Positions 7,018 to 15,122 of a stretch of DNA of 18,929 bases are shown piece after piece. Within the stretch, counting starts at the first letter, position 1; every line of letters starts with the position of its first letter. This stretch comes from Verrucomicrobiaceae bacterium. GTDB lineage: Bacteria; Verrucomicrobiota; Verrucomicrobiia; Verrucomicrobiales; Verrucomicrobiaceae. The position numbers were made by a program, and so were the translations under genes. The stretch is taken from positions 1 to 18,929 of the forward strand of contig JAGKWZ010000184.1 in NCBI GenBank assembly GCA_021151605.1, given 5' to 3'. Under the pieces are notes generated by a model. It worked only from the letters and a program-made list of their open reading frames with translations. It made no database searches and was not told the DNA's origin.

Positions 7018-8160
7018 ATGAAAGCCTACCCCATCCGCAAACTCGCCCTCAGTCTCATCGCCTGCACCTCCCTGCTTCGCGCAGCCGAGCCGGTCAAAGA
7101 CACCCAACTCAGCGCTGACGAATCGCTCGTGCAGCTCGCCATCCTGCTGGATACCAGCAACAGCATGGACGGCCTCATCGAGCAGGCGAAGAGCCAGCTC
7201 TGGAAGATCGTCAACGAATTCAATGACGCCAAACAGGGTGACAAAAAGCCCGTCGTGCAGGTCGCCCTCTATGAATATGGCAACACAAACCTCAGCGTCG
7301 GCACCAACTACATCCGCCAAGTCCTGCCCTTCACCCGCGATCTCGACAAAGTCAGCGAGCAGCTCTTCAAACTCACAACCAATGGCGGCGACGAATACTG
7401 CGGAGCCGTCATCCGCGAGGCCATCGACAAGCTCGACTGGGACAAGAACGGCCAAACCTACAAAGCGGTCTTCATCGCCGGCAACGAGCCCTTTGACCAA
7501 GGCCCCATCAAGCCCAACGACTCCTGCAAGACCGCCATCCAAAAAGGCATCGTCGTGAACACGATCCACTGCGGCAACCGCGCCGAAGGTGAAAACAGCG
7601 GCTGGCGCACGGGCGCTGCATTGGCCGAGGGCCGCTTCCTCACCATCGACCAGGACAAAGCCGTCGTTCACATCGAAGCCCCGCAGGACAAAGAGATCAC
7701 CCGCCTCAGCATCGAGCTGAACCGCACCTACGTCACCTATGGCAAAGACGGCGCGCGAGGCATCGCCAACCAAACCGCGCAGGACAGCAACGCCTCCAAA
7801 TACGAGAAGTCCGGAGCCGCCGTGCAGCGCGCTTTGACGAAGACCTCCAGCAACTACAAAAACAGCACCTGGGACCTCGTCGATGCCTGCAAAAAGGACG
7901 GCGTGAAACTGGAGAACATCCCCGCCGCCGAACTGCCGAAGGAACTCAAGGATCTCGCCCCTGGTGCACGTCAGACCTACATCGACCAAAAAGCAGCCGA
8001 GCGCGCCAAGCTCCAGTCCGACATCAGCCGCCTGAACGAAGAGCGGAAGAAATTCGTCGCCGAGAAAGCCAAAGAAAAAGGTGCCGAAGCCACCCTCGAC
8101 AACGCCATCAGCCAAGTTGTCCGCGAACAAGCCGCGAAGAAGGCGATTGAGTTCAAATGA
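7018..8160 (+). CDS. Exported von Willebrand factor A (VWA) domain protein
   Basis: From the ATG at 7018 the protein has 380 residues; the longer frame from 6919 overlaps the pyrD start and has no signal sequence, so the internal start is preferred. The N-terminus (MKAYPIRKLALSLIACTSLL) is a signal peptide. It contains LIAC, so lipidation at C16 is possible, as is cleavage near RAAEP. The VWA domain follows (about residues 35-220) with an intact MIDAS metal-binding motif DTSNS at 45-49. The C-terminal third is charged and helical (about 300-375, rich in Lys, Glu and Ala), probably coiled coil, and has no membrane anchor. VWA domains bind partner proteins through a divalent metal. The adjacent two-component genes on the same strand may be functionally linked, but this is not demonstrated. 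Confidence 0.88.
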   Translation: MKAYPIRKLALSLIACTSLLRAAEPVKDTQLSADESLVQLAILLDTSNSMDGLIEQAKSQLWKIVNEFNDAKQGDKKPVVQVALYEYGNTNLSVGTNYIRQVLPFTRDLDKVSEQLFKLTTNGGDEYCGAVIREAIDKLDWDKNGQTYKAVFIAGNEPFDQGPIKPNDSCKTAIQKGIVVNTIHCGNRAEGENSGWRTGAALAEGRFLTIDQDKAVVHIEAPQDKEITRLSIELNRTYVTYGKDGARGIANQTAQDSNASKYEKSGAAVQRALTKTSSNYKNSTWDLVDACKKDGVKLENIPAAELPKELKDLAPGARQTYIDQKAAERAKLQSDISRLNEERKKFVAEKAKEKGAEATLDNAISQVVREQAAKKAIEFK

Positions 8161-8177
8161 GGCAGGCAAAGCCTGCC
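8161..8177. other. Small palindromic hairpin after the VWA stop codon
   Basis: GGCAGGC and GCCTGCC form a perfect 7-bp stem with an AAA loop, starting at the base after the TGA. No T-run follows, so it may be a weak terminator, an mRNA 3'-end stabiliser, or a dispersed palindrome. Confidence 0.5.
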
Positions 8178-8180
8178 GAT

Positions 8181-8297
8181 ACCGTTGACAGTGGTTTACA
8201 GTTGTTGACGATGGTTGACGGTTGTTTGTCCAATCCGTCCCCGTCGTCAGCAACCACTGTCAACAACCGTCAACCATCGTAAACCACCGTCAACGGT
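8181..8297. repeat. Inverted pair of tandem 10-bp repeats (GTTGACNRTK)
   Basis: The left arm (8184-8230) is four decamers of the pattern GTTKACNRTK plus a partial fifth. The right arm (8248-8294) is four decamers and a partial fifth in the opposite orientation, and a 17-base spacer separates the arms. The second unit from the outside has GTTTAC instead of GTTGAC in both arms. Shifted by one unit, 19 bases pair perfectly (8208-8226 with 8262-8280, ACGATGGTTGACGGTTGTT and its complement), so a long stem-loop can form in DNA or RNA. It fills nearly all of the gap between the VWA gene and the response regulator and ends about 9 bases before the regulator ATG. No protein gene is inside. It may be a non-autonomous repeat element, a regulatory hairpin or a binding array. 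Confidence 0.8.
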
Positions 8298-8305
8298 TCC
8301 CCACA

Positions 8306-8986
8306 ATGCCCACTCTCCTCGTCATCGAAGACGACAGCGCCATACGGCGTGGTGTGTGTGATGCCTTGCGCTTCGCCGGGCACACGGTGCTGGAGGCGGC
8401 GGAGGGAAAGGCGGGCATGGAGCAGGCTCAGCGTGCCAGCTTTGACCTCATCCTGCTGGATCTCGTGCTGCCGAACTACAGCGGCTTTGAGATCCTTCAG
8501 GCCGTGCAGGAGCATCGTCCTGGCACTCCCGTGATCATCCTTTCCGCTCGTGGTGAAGAGGCCGACCGCGTGAAGGGCCTGAAACTCGGAGCCGATGACT
8601 ATGTCGTAAAACCCTTCAGCGTGCGCGAGTTGCTCGCCCGCGTCGATGCCGTGCTGCGTCGCTCGCCCGAGCGACCCAAGCCCGTCCAGCAGCTCCCTTT
8701 CCCCGGCGGCACCGCCGATCTCGCCCGCATGGAGCTGCGCTTCGACGATGGCACCCGCGCTGAGATCTCCGAGCGCGAATCCAACCTCCTCGAATACCTC
8801 AGCGCCCATCGTGGCCGCGCCATCGCCCGCGATGAACTCCTCCGCCGCGTCTGGCGTCTCGAACCCCAGCACACCGAGACAAGGACCATCGACATGCACA
8901 TCGCCAACCTCCGCGCCAAGCTCCGCGATGCCGACGCCGCCTTCCTCCTCACCGTTCGCGGCAAAGGCTACATGCTAGCCCAATAG
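8306..8986 (+). CDS. OmpR/PhoB-family response regulator
   Basis: Protein of 226 residues from the ATG at 8306. An earlier in-frame ATG at 8222 lies inside the repeat array and would add 28 residues with no receiver-domain homology, so it was not chosen. The receiver domain (about 1-118) has the acidic pair D9/D10, the phosphoacceptor D52 in LILLDLVLP, S80 as switch residue and K102 in VVKPF. The C-terminal winged-helix DNA-binding domain (about 128-225) ends in the conserved RTIDMHIANLRAKL and VRGKGYML segments. It should act as a transcription factor phosphorylated by the kinase encoded 33 bp downstream, but that kinase gene is disrupted, so in this strain the regulator may be unphosphorylated or served by another kinase. 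Confidence 0.93.
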   Translation: MPTLLVIEDDSAIRRGVCDALRFAGHTVLEAAEGKAGMEQAQRASFDLILLDLVLPNYSGFEILQAVQEHRPGTPVIILSARGEEADRVKGLKLGADDYVVKPFSVRELLARVDAVLRRSPERPKPVQQLPFPGGTADLARMELRFDDGTRAEISERESNLLEYLSAHRGRAIARDELLRRVWRLEPQHTETRTIDMHIANLRAKLRDADAAFLLTVRGKGYMLAQ

Positions 8987-9019
8987 CCATCTTCCCTTCT
9001 CCATCTTCTATTCCGCATC

Positions 9020-10752
9020 ATGCTCCCCCGCTGGCTCCTCTTCCTCACCTGTATCGCCGTTTTCGGCGGGGCGATGGTGTGGATCAGCACGCGGATGCTG
9101 GATCTCGAAGAGCAGCGCCGCAGCACCGCTGAAGACGCGCAGGTGCAGGAAAAAGTCCGCCTCGCCCTCTGGCGCATGGACTCGCTCACGAGCGCCCTTT
9201 TGATCCGGGAGAACTCCCGCCCCGCGTGGCATTACCAGGCCTTCTACGCGCCTGATGACCTCTTCGCCAGTAGCACGCAGAGCATCCCGAAAGGTCAGGC
9301 CCTCATGCCATCGCCTTTATTCGGCAGCCTGCCAGAGCACGTGCAGCTCCACTTTGAGATCGTGTCAGGCTTGGCTTGCAGTCCGCAGGCACCGATGGGC
9401 CAGCAAAAAGAGCTCGCATCAAACTGGTATGCCACTAGTCCGCAGACCGGACAGGCGGCGGACAAGCTCCAGAAACTCGATGCCTTGCTCAAAGCCCACC
9501 CCGAAGTCCAGACATCCCTGCCCGCGCTCAGCAGCACTCCGATCCCTCAACCAAAGCCCGCCCCAGCTCCTGAAGACAAGGCCAAGACCGCAGCTCTCGA
9601 TGACCAGAAACTCGACAGGCAGAACATCAGCAACGCCATCGAGCAAACCCAGCGTGCCCAGGTGCTAAACCGAAACCTCGTCACCGAGAAAACAGAGAAC
9701 TACAAAACGCCTCTGAAGAAGATCGCTCCCGCGCCCAAGACTGCCGAGAAAGCCGAAATCGCCGCAGCCGAAAAGCCCGTCAGCTCGCTGCAAAAGGTCA
9801 AAGACCTCTACCGCAGCTCCACACCACAACCTCGCTTCCGCCCAGCCGATGCCGAGTCCATGAGCGATTCCGTCACCGCTGCTCCGTCAGCCCCAGGTGC
9901 TGCCGCCGCACCTGCCACCTTCCTCGCCGCAGCTCCTGCCCCCGCCCAGCGCCAGTCTTTGCCCGCGCTCGCTGGCGATCTCAAACCCGTGTGGGCTGAC
10001 AACGAACTCCTTCTCGTCCGCCAAGCTCGCCTCGAAGGCGTGCAACGTCTCCAGGGCGTGTGGCTGGACTGGCCGCAGCTCCGCACCAGCCTCATCGACA
10101 CCGTGCGCGATCTTTTGCCCGAGGCGCAGCTCATCCCCGTCTCCCCCGCTACCGCCAGCACAGACGCCACAGCCCTCGTCACCCTGCCCGTGAAGCTCGT
10201 CACCGGCCGCGTGCCCATCGCCGTGCTCGACTTCGGCTCCGCCCTGCGGCCCGCGCTCATCATCGCCTGGAGCTGCCTCATCGCCACCGCGCTCGCCATC
10301 GCCTTCGTGCTGCACCGTGCCATGCTTTTGAGTGAGCGCCGTGGCGCGTTCGTCTCCGCCGTCACCCATGAACTGCGCACCCCGCTCACCACCTTCCGCC
10401 TCAGGTCGATGCCCTCGCCGTGGAGCAGATCCTCTTCAATCTCACCGACAACGCCTGCAAATACGCCGCCCCAGACTCCGCCCCGCGCGAGCTGCATCTA
10501 CGCCTCGAAGCCGAAGGCAAAACCCTCCGCATCCTCTTCCGCGACTTCGGCCCCGGCCTATCCAAACAAGCACTCAAAAAACTGTTCCAGCCCTTCGCCA
10601 AATCCGCCACCGAAGCCGCCCACAGCGCCCCCGGCGTCGGCCTCGGCCTCGCCCTCAGTCGCCGCCTCGCCAAAGAACTCGGCGGCAGACTCGAGCACGT
10701 GCGCCCCAACGGTCGCGGAGCCTGCTTCTGCCTCACGCTGCCGAGAGTGTGA
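9020..10752 (+). pseudogene. Sensor histidine kinase, disrupted by internal deletion/frameshift
   Basis: The first part reads from the ATG at 9020: a membrane helix (residues 5-25), a long extracytoplasmic region of about 380 residues rich in Pro and Ala (about 160-310 looks low-complexity), a second membrane helix (about 412-434), and the H box SAVTHELRTPLTTFRL with the phosphorylatable histidine at 450. At about 10402 the kinase continues in another frame: QVDALAVEQILFNLTDNACKYA (N box), RDFGPGLS (G1), KKLFQPFAKS (F box) and GVGLGLALSRRLAKELGG (G2), ending at 10752. H box to N box is 83 bases, about 28 codons, whereas roughly 110 residues is usual. So about 80 residues of the dimerisation domain are absent and the frame is broken. 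The original frame runs on to 10792 as nonsense. Either a real deletion or an assembly collapse. Confidence 0.82.
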
Positions 10753-10873
10753 AGCAGTAGCACCAGTGTCTCAGCCGCAGGTCATCTCCTGATACAACGA
10801 TGATTCTGCTGAAGGCTGCTGTTCGGCTTATCAGGCAGAGTGTGCTCGATCAGCCCTCATCCACATCCCTACC

Positions 10874-12160
10874 TTAGCCGAAGAGGGAGACAACGGGTTT
10901 GCCTTTGTCAGACACGGTGAAGGGGCGCTTCGAGGGGGAGTAGAGCACCTGATCCAGCGGCAGGCCGAGGGCGTAGCCGATGGTGGCGTTGAGGTCGGGG
11001 ACGCCGACGGGATTCTCGGCCACTTTGTCACCTTTTTCGTCGGTGGCTCCGTAAACCTGGCCGCCGCGGATGCCGCCGCCGGCGAGCACGCAACTGAAGC
11101 CGGCGGGGTGGTGGTCACGGCCGTCGTTTTGATTGATCTCGGGGGTGCGACCGAACTCGGTGGCGAGCACGACCAGGGTTTCCTTTAACATGCCGCGTGA
11201 TTCCAGGTCCTGGAGCAGGGTGCTGAGGGCGGCGTCGAGTTCATCGGCCAGCTCAGGCACGCGGGTGAAGTTGGCATTGTGAGTGTCCCAGCTTCCGAAG
11301 GTGACTTCGATGTGGCGGACGCCATGCTCGACGAGGCGGCGGGCGAGCAGACAGCCCTGACCGAAGCGGTCGCGGCCATATTTGTCGCGCAGTTTGGCAT
11401 CTTCGGCATCGAGGTCGAAGGCCTTCAGTTCCTCGCTCTTCATCATCTTGACGGCGTCGTCATACATGTCGCTGTAGGCGCGCACGTTTTTGACGTTGTA
11501 GGTCTGGGCGAATTTGGCATCGAGGTTCTTCGCCACTTCCAGCCGGTTCATCATGCGGTCTTCGGTGAACCAGGAATTGGGTCGGACATTGGAGATGCCG
11601 CTCTCTGGATCATTGATCATGAGAGGGGCAAATTTGGCCTCAAAGAAGCCTGCGCCGGGGTGGCGGCTGTCATTGCCGATCATGACGCTACCAGGAAGCG
11701 TGGGGTTGCCACGGCCCTGGAATTTCTCCAGCCAGGCTCCCATGGAGGGATGCTTGATGCTGCTGCGCAGGGTGTAGCTGGTGTGCTGGAAGTATTCGCC
11801 CTGCTCGTGCGCGCCTTGGTTGGAGGTCATGCCGCGGATGATGGCCACCTTGTCCGCCTGACGGGCCATGAGGGGCAGGTTTTCACTGAGGCGGATGCCA
11901 TCGACGTTGGTGTTAATGACCTTGGTCAGTCCCATGACGTCGGCGTTCTCAGGCTTCGGATCCCAAGTGTCGAGATGGCTCATGCCACCCTTCATGTAGA
12001 GGTAAATGACGTTGCGTGCCGTGGGCACCTGCTTCAGCGGGCTGGTGTTTTCACCAGGAATGGCGAAGGCCTTGCTGCCGAGCTGGCTAAGCGCGGTGAC
12101 ACCAAGGAGGGACTGGGCGGCTTTCGTGACGAAGACGCGGCGGGAGAGGTCTGTTTGCAT
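10874..12160 (-). CDS. DUF1501 protein, Tat-exported
   Basis: Protein of 428 residues. The N-terminus has a twin-arginine export signal SRRVFVTK (residues 6-13) followed by a moderately hydrophobic segment, so it is probably folded before export. The body matches DUF1501, a family related to the alkaline phosphatase/sulfatase fold: YLYMKGGMSHLDTWDPKP near residue 55, the GVRHIEVTFGSWDTHN segment, VLATEFGRTPEINQNDGRDHHP and the C-terminal GVPDLNATIGYALGLP are typical. Its function is not established; in Verrucomicrobiota and Planctomycetota it is regularly encoded next to DUF1549/DUF1553 proteins, and a role in extracellular polymer breakdown has been proposed for such pairs. Here the partner gene lies upstream on the same strand but an S23 gene is inserted between them. 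The sequence just before its ATG is the left inverted repeat of that insert, so no normal ribosome binding site remains. Confidence 0.92.
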   Translation of the reverse strand: MQTDLSRRVFVTKAAQSLLGVTALSQLGSKAFAIPGENTSPLKQVPTARNVIYLYMKGGMSHLDTWDPKPENADVMGLTKVINTNVDGIRLSENLPLMARQADKVAIIRGMTSNQGAHEQGEYFQHTSYTLRSSIKHPSMGAWLEKFQGRGNPTLPGSVMIGNDSRHPGAGFFEAKFAPLMINDPESGISNVRPNSWFTEDRMMNRLEVAKNLDAKFAQTYNVKNVRAYSDMYDDAVKMMKSEELKAFDLDAEDAKLRDKYGRDRFGQGCLLARRLVEHGVRHIEVTFGSWDTHNANFTRVPELADELDAALSTLLQDLESRGMLKETLVVLATEFGRTPEINQNDGRDHHPAGFSCVLAGGGIRGGQVYGATDEKGDKVAENPVGVPDLNATIGYALGLPLDQVLYSPSKRPFTVSDKGKPVVSLFG

Positions 12161-12183
12161 AGAGCAGGGTGCAGGGTGCAGAG
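12161..12183. repeat. Left inverted repeat of the S23 cassette
   Basis: Contains two tandem copies of GCAGGGT inside AGAG...AGAG borders. It directly abuts the ATG of the DUF1501 gene at 12158-12160. Confidence 0.6.
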
Positions 12184-12236
12184 AGCCAGAAGGCGGCTGC
12201 GGTTTTTGTTTGCGAGGTTTAAGGGTGGTTTGGTAA

Positions 12237-12611
12237 ATGAAGAGGATGAAAAAGAGATTTCGATTTCAAGACATGACGATTTGGCAGCACGCGATCGAGA
12301 TCGCGCATCAATTGGCAGACATCGCTGATGAGCTGGAGGCGCGGAAGCTGTTCCGATATGCAGAACAACTGCGGGGCGCGGCACTGAGCGTGTCGAACAA
12401 CATTGCCGAGGGCTCCGGCAGCACGTCGGACAAGGATTTCGCCAACTTTCTCAACATCGCCCGACGCTCGTGCTTTGAGCTGGCCAATATGACCATCTTC
12501 TTTGCACAGCGCAGCTACCTCCCGGAGGAGGAAGCTGATGCAGTGCTGGAAAAAGTGGATCATGAATGCCGAATGCTGGAATCGTTTCGCAAGAAGCTGC
12601 GCGTAACCTGA
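12237..12611 (+). CDS. Four-helix-bundle protein, S23 / 23S rRNA intervening-sequence family
   Basis: Protein of 124 residues, the usual length for the family. The characteristic features are present: MTIWQHAIEIAHQLADIA (helix 1), the AEQLRGAALSVSNNIAEG signature (about 42-59) and FANFLNIARRSCFELANM (helix 3). Proteins of this family were first found encoded in intervening sequences inside 23S rRNA genes, and a homologue (Avd) accompanies the reverse transcriptase of diversity-generating retroelements. Most stand-alone copies have no known function. It is a soluble, basic protein with no signal peptide. It lies alone on the plus strand between two minus-strand genes and is bordered by inverted repeats. 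The start at 12237 has only a weak GGTGG upstream; M4 at 12246 is an alternative. Confidence 0.92.
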   Translation: MKRMKKRFRFQDMTIWQHAIEIAHQLADIADELEARKLFRYAEQLRGAALSVSNNIAEGSGSTSDKDFANFLNIARRSCFELANMTIFFAQRSYLPEEEADAVLEKVDHECRMLESFRKKLRVT

Positions 12612-12617
12612 GGAGCG

Positions 12618-12648
12618 CTCTGCGCCCTGCCCCATGCGCCCTGCCTCT
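12618..12648. repeat. Right inverted repeat of the S23 cassette
   Basis: Contains two copies of GCGCCCTGC-like sequence, inverted relative to the left repeat. It begins 6 bases after the S23 stop codon and overlaps the last base of the DUF1549 gene stop codon (12648-12650). Confidence 0.55.
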
Positions 12649-14909
12649 TACTGGATGAAATAGAACTGGCGGGTGTTTAGCGCGGCCCAGAGGGCGTCGC
12701 CTTTGCCAGCGACGGTGTTTTTGCCGATCACGGGTCTGAGGAGCTCTTTCTCATCGGCAGTGGCTTTGCGGCTGAAGAGGGAGAGGTAGATGGTGTCGAT
12801 GGCGGTGTCGGCGTCCTCGGTCTTCCGCAGGGTGCGGGAGATGATGGTGTAAGGGTTCATGAGGTTCGTGAAGGTCTTGCCATTCAGCACCATGAGCGCC
12901 TGACCGACGGTGGCGTCTTCGTTGGCGTTCTCGACGAGTTCGCGGTCGCTCTGGCCGAACTCGCGGAGGAAGTGGCCGTTTGGCGCGGGGCTGCGGAGAT
13001 CAGCGGAGCGGATCATGTAGGTGTCGCGGAAGTTTTCCCAGGCTTTTAGGGAGGTAAGTTCTTCCTTGGTGTCGGCATGCAGCTTCTCGGCATCGAGCTT
13101 CAGACGAGTTTTGTGCTGAGCTTCGAGCTTGGCGCGCAGGCTTCTATTATAAATGGCGAGGGCTTCGTCGATGCCAAGATCAGCGCCTTCCTTGCCCTTG
13201 ATGGCAGTGGCGATCTCTTTGGCAAACTCGGAGTCTTTGACCTGCTCGTCGAGCTTCCCAGCCTTGGCGAGTTCGGCGAACTTCTTGAAGCCGGTGGTGA
13301 AGACGATCTCCTCGGCAGCTTCGTCGATGGCCTTGCGCTGGTTGGCGACGACTTTCTTGGCGGCGCGGATGGCGTCTTCGTCTTTGTTCTTGTTGGCTTC
13401 GGTGAGCTGCTCCTGGGCTTTGCGGACATCGGCGGCGAGCTGTTTCTGCTTCTCAGCCACGGCGGCGGCGGCTTTGGCGAGTTCCTCAGGTGTGAGGGCA
13501 TTGAGGGAGCGGTCCAGCCACTCGACCTGACGAATGGTGGAGTCGCGCTGGATCTTGGCGTCAATGCTCGGGGCGTCTGGGTTTGGCTTGTAAAGGGTGA
13601 CCATGCTGTCCCAGATCTGCTCGGCGCTCATGCGGCGGAGGAGTGGGCCGGGGAAGTGATAGACTTCGCCGAGTTCGACATCCTTCGTGTAAGCGCTGCG
13701 CTGATAGGCGGCGCTGTTGTAGATCATGCTGAGGAAGGCCTTCATGTCGTAGTTCACGTCCTTCATGGTCTGCTCCAGGAAGGTCATGAGCTGGGGATTG
13801 CTCGGAACGGTGGAGTCGGTGATTTCGTCCACGGGCTCGATCAGGCCCATGCCCATGGCTTTTTTCCAAAGGCGATTCGCGATCACCAGGGTGAAGCGTG
13901 GGTTGTCCTTCGAGGTCATCCAGTCGGCGTAGGCCAGCACGGGTTTCTCACCGTCTTTGGCGATCTTGCCGTCTTTGGAAAAAGCGGCGGGGATCACGGG
14001 CTCGACCACGGCTTTGGGCTTCGCGTCGGTGTATTGGTAATCGTGTGGCAGAGCCAGCGTCTTCTTGTCGGTCTGGTCCAGCACGGTGTTGTAGCGCAGC
14101 GGGCGGAGGATCTCGCTCATGGCTTTGCTGACGTCTTTGCGCTCAAGTCCGCCGGGGAGTTTGGCCGCCATGGCAGGGCCGCCTTTTTTGTTCTTCTTGC
14201 TGGTCTTGCCGTAGAAAGCCTGGGCCAGGAGTGGGTTCGAGAGGCCGTTTGTGCCGGTCATGCCGTAGGTGTGGGCGGCCATCTGGTAGTAGTCCATCTG
14301 GGTCCATTTATCGAAAGGATGGTTGTGGCACTGGGCGCAGACCATGCTGGTGCCGAGGAAGATCTGCGTCGTCACGGCCATGTTATCCAGCGGCATGTTG
14401 TAGTCGCGCAGGTAGAAGCCGACGGCTCCGTTTTCATAGGTCTTGCCATCGGCAGTGACCATCTCGCGCACCATGGCGTCGTAGGGCATGTTTTTGTCCA
14501 GAGCCTGGCGCAGCCAGTTTGCGTAGGCGGCTCCAGCGGGCTGGCTATTCCCCACGGCGAGCTGGGAGCGCAGGCGGAGGATGTCGGCCCAGTAGTTGAA
14601 AAAGTTCTGCGTGTAGCCATCGGAGGCCAGCAGTCCCTCGATGAGCTTCGCGCGTTTGTCGGTGGCGGTGTCGGCGAGGAAGTCGGTGGTCTCTTTCAGA
14701 CTGGGGATGCGGCCTGCGATGTCGAGGTAGATGCGGCGGACGAAGACTTCATCCGTCACAGGCGCGGTGGCTTCCAGCTTCTGCTTTTCCAAATTGGCGG
14801 AGACGAGTTTGTCGATTTGGGCGGCCTTGGCCTGGATCTCAGGCAGGGAAAGCGCCCGGGCGCTCGTGAAAGACACGGCGAGCAGGAGAGAGGTGAGGAT
14901 CAGTTTCAT
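12648..14909 (-). CDS. DUF1549/DUF1553 (PSCyt2-PSD1 type) secreted protein with CxxCH
   Basis: From the ATG at 14909 the protein has 753 residues and starts with a signal peptide (MKLILTSLLLAVSFTSARA). The in-frame ATG at 15056 would add 49 residues that read like intergenic sequence. The DUF1549 part (about 30-240) includes VFVRRIYLDIAGRIPS and VCAQCHNHPFDKWTQ, in which CAQCH (191-195) is a haem c attachment motif. A charged Ala/Lys/Glu helical segment (about 470-535) is probably a coiled coil. The C-terminal DUF1553 part includes LVIANRLWKKAMGMGLIEPVDE (about 330-350) and ends with DALWAALNTRQFYFIQ. Function is not established; these proteins are usually encoded with DUF1501 proteins, as here. 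The ATG follows C-runs and a T/A-rich stretch, with no Shine-Dalgarno sequence. Confidence 0.93.
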   Translation of the reverse strand: MKLILTSLLLAVSFTSARALSLPEIQAKAAQIDKLVSANLEKQKLEATAPVTDEVFVRRIYLDIAGRIPSLKETTDFLADTATDKRAKLIEGLLASDGYTQNFFNYWADILRLRSQLAVGNSQPAGAAYANWLRQALDKNMPYDAMVREMVTADGKTYENGAVGFYLRDYNMPLDNMAVTTQIFLGTSMVCAQCHNHPFDKWTQMDYYQMAAHTYGMTGTNGLSNPLLAQAFYGKTSKKNKKGGPAMAAKLPGGLERKDVSKAMSEILRPLRYNTVLDQTDKKTLALPHDYQYTDAKPKAVVEPVIPAAFSKDGKIAKDGEKPVLAYADWMTSKDNPRFTLVIANRLWKKAMGMGLIEPVDEITDSTVPSNPQLMTFLEQTMKDVNYDMKAFLSMIYNSAAYQRSAYTKDVELGEVYHFPGPLLRRMSAEQIWDSMVTLYKPNPDAPSIDAKIQRDSTIRQVEWLDRSLNALTPEELAKAAAAVAEKQKQLAADVRKAQEQLTEANKNKDEDAIRAAKKVVANQRKAIDEAAEEIVFTTGFKKFAELAKAGKLDEQVKDSEFAKEIATAIKGKEGADLGIDEALAIYNRSLRAKLEAQHKTRLKLDAEKLHADTKEELTSLKAWENFRDTYMIRSADLRSPAPNGHFLREFGQSDRELVENANEDATVGQALMVLNGKTFTNLMNPYTIISRTLRKTEDADTAIDTIYLSLFSRKATADEKELLRPVIGKNTVAGKGDALWAALNTRQFYFIQ

Positions 14910-14963
14910 CGGGGGGATGGGGGGATTTTTTCGCCGCCCGTAAACGCACCCCTCATGCCACTC

Positions 14964-14979
14964 TTTCACCTGTGTGAAA
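14964..14979. promoter_or_regulatory. Palindromic possible operator
   Basis: TTTCAC and GTGAAA flank a 4-base centre. The position about 55 bp upstream of the DUF1549 start suits a transcription factor site. Only the symmetry is seen. Confidence 0.3.
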
Positions 14980-15122
14980 TTCGCTCGCCTTCCTGAATGC
15001 GGTGAACCCCGGCTGAGTTCGGGCTTCTCGCCCCTGTCTTCACACCACAAATTCACCGTTTTGTCTGAGAAAGGCGGGGCTTCATCTCATTCGCCAGCGG
15101 AGTGCCGGACTTTCCGCCATGA

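Larger units (their letters stand above)
12161..12648. mobile_element. Putative S23-gene cassette with imperfect terminal inverted repeats
   Basis: A 488-bp segment holding only the S23 four-helix-bundle gene. The left end (12161-12183) and right end (12618-12648) are imperfect inverted repeats: both have AGAG at the outside, then CAGGG(T/C)GCA and GGG(T/C)GCAGAG, and the right copy carries one extra G and an extra 7 bases in the middle. The left end starts at the base after the DUF1501 start codon region and the right end reaches the stop codon of the DUF1549 gene. The gene inside is opposite in orientation to both neighbours. This suggests insertion into a DUF1549-DUF1501 operon. No transposase is present, so mobility is inferred. 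Confidence 0.45.

Noticed and set aside
6847..8253. Minus-strand ORF of 468 codons opposite the VWA gene
   Set aside because: Its translation is rich in Gly, Val, Phe and Asp without motifs and it overlaps the coding sequence of pyrD and the VWA gene; a shadow frame.
8184..8294. CRISPR array
   Set aside because: The units are contiguous 10-bp words without spacers between them, the array is inverted on itself, and there are no cas genes.
10402..10792. Proline/serine-rich C-terminal tail of the sensor kinase frame
   Set aside because: It is the out-of-frame reading of the kinase ATPase domain after the deletion, not a real domain.
11279..12328. Plus-strand ORF of 349 codons opposite the DUF1501 gene
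   Set aside because: Antisense shadow: it covers a clear DUF1501 gene and runs through the cassette end into the S23 gene start in another frame.
13077..14996. Long plus-strand ORF of 639 codons opposite the DUF1549/1553 gene
   Set aside because: It is the antisense of a well-supported gene. Its translation is Gly/Val/Leu-rich with no domain or signal features, as expected from codon bias in a GC-rich gene.
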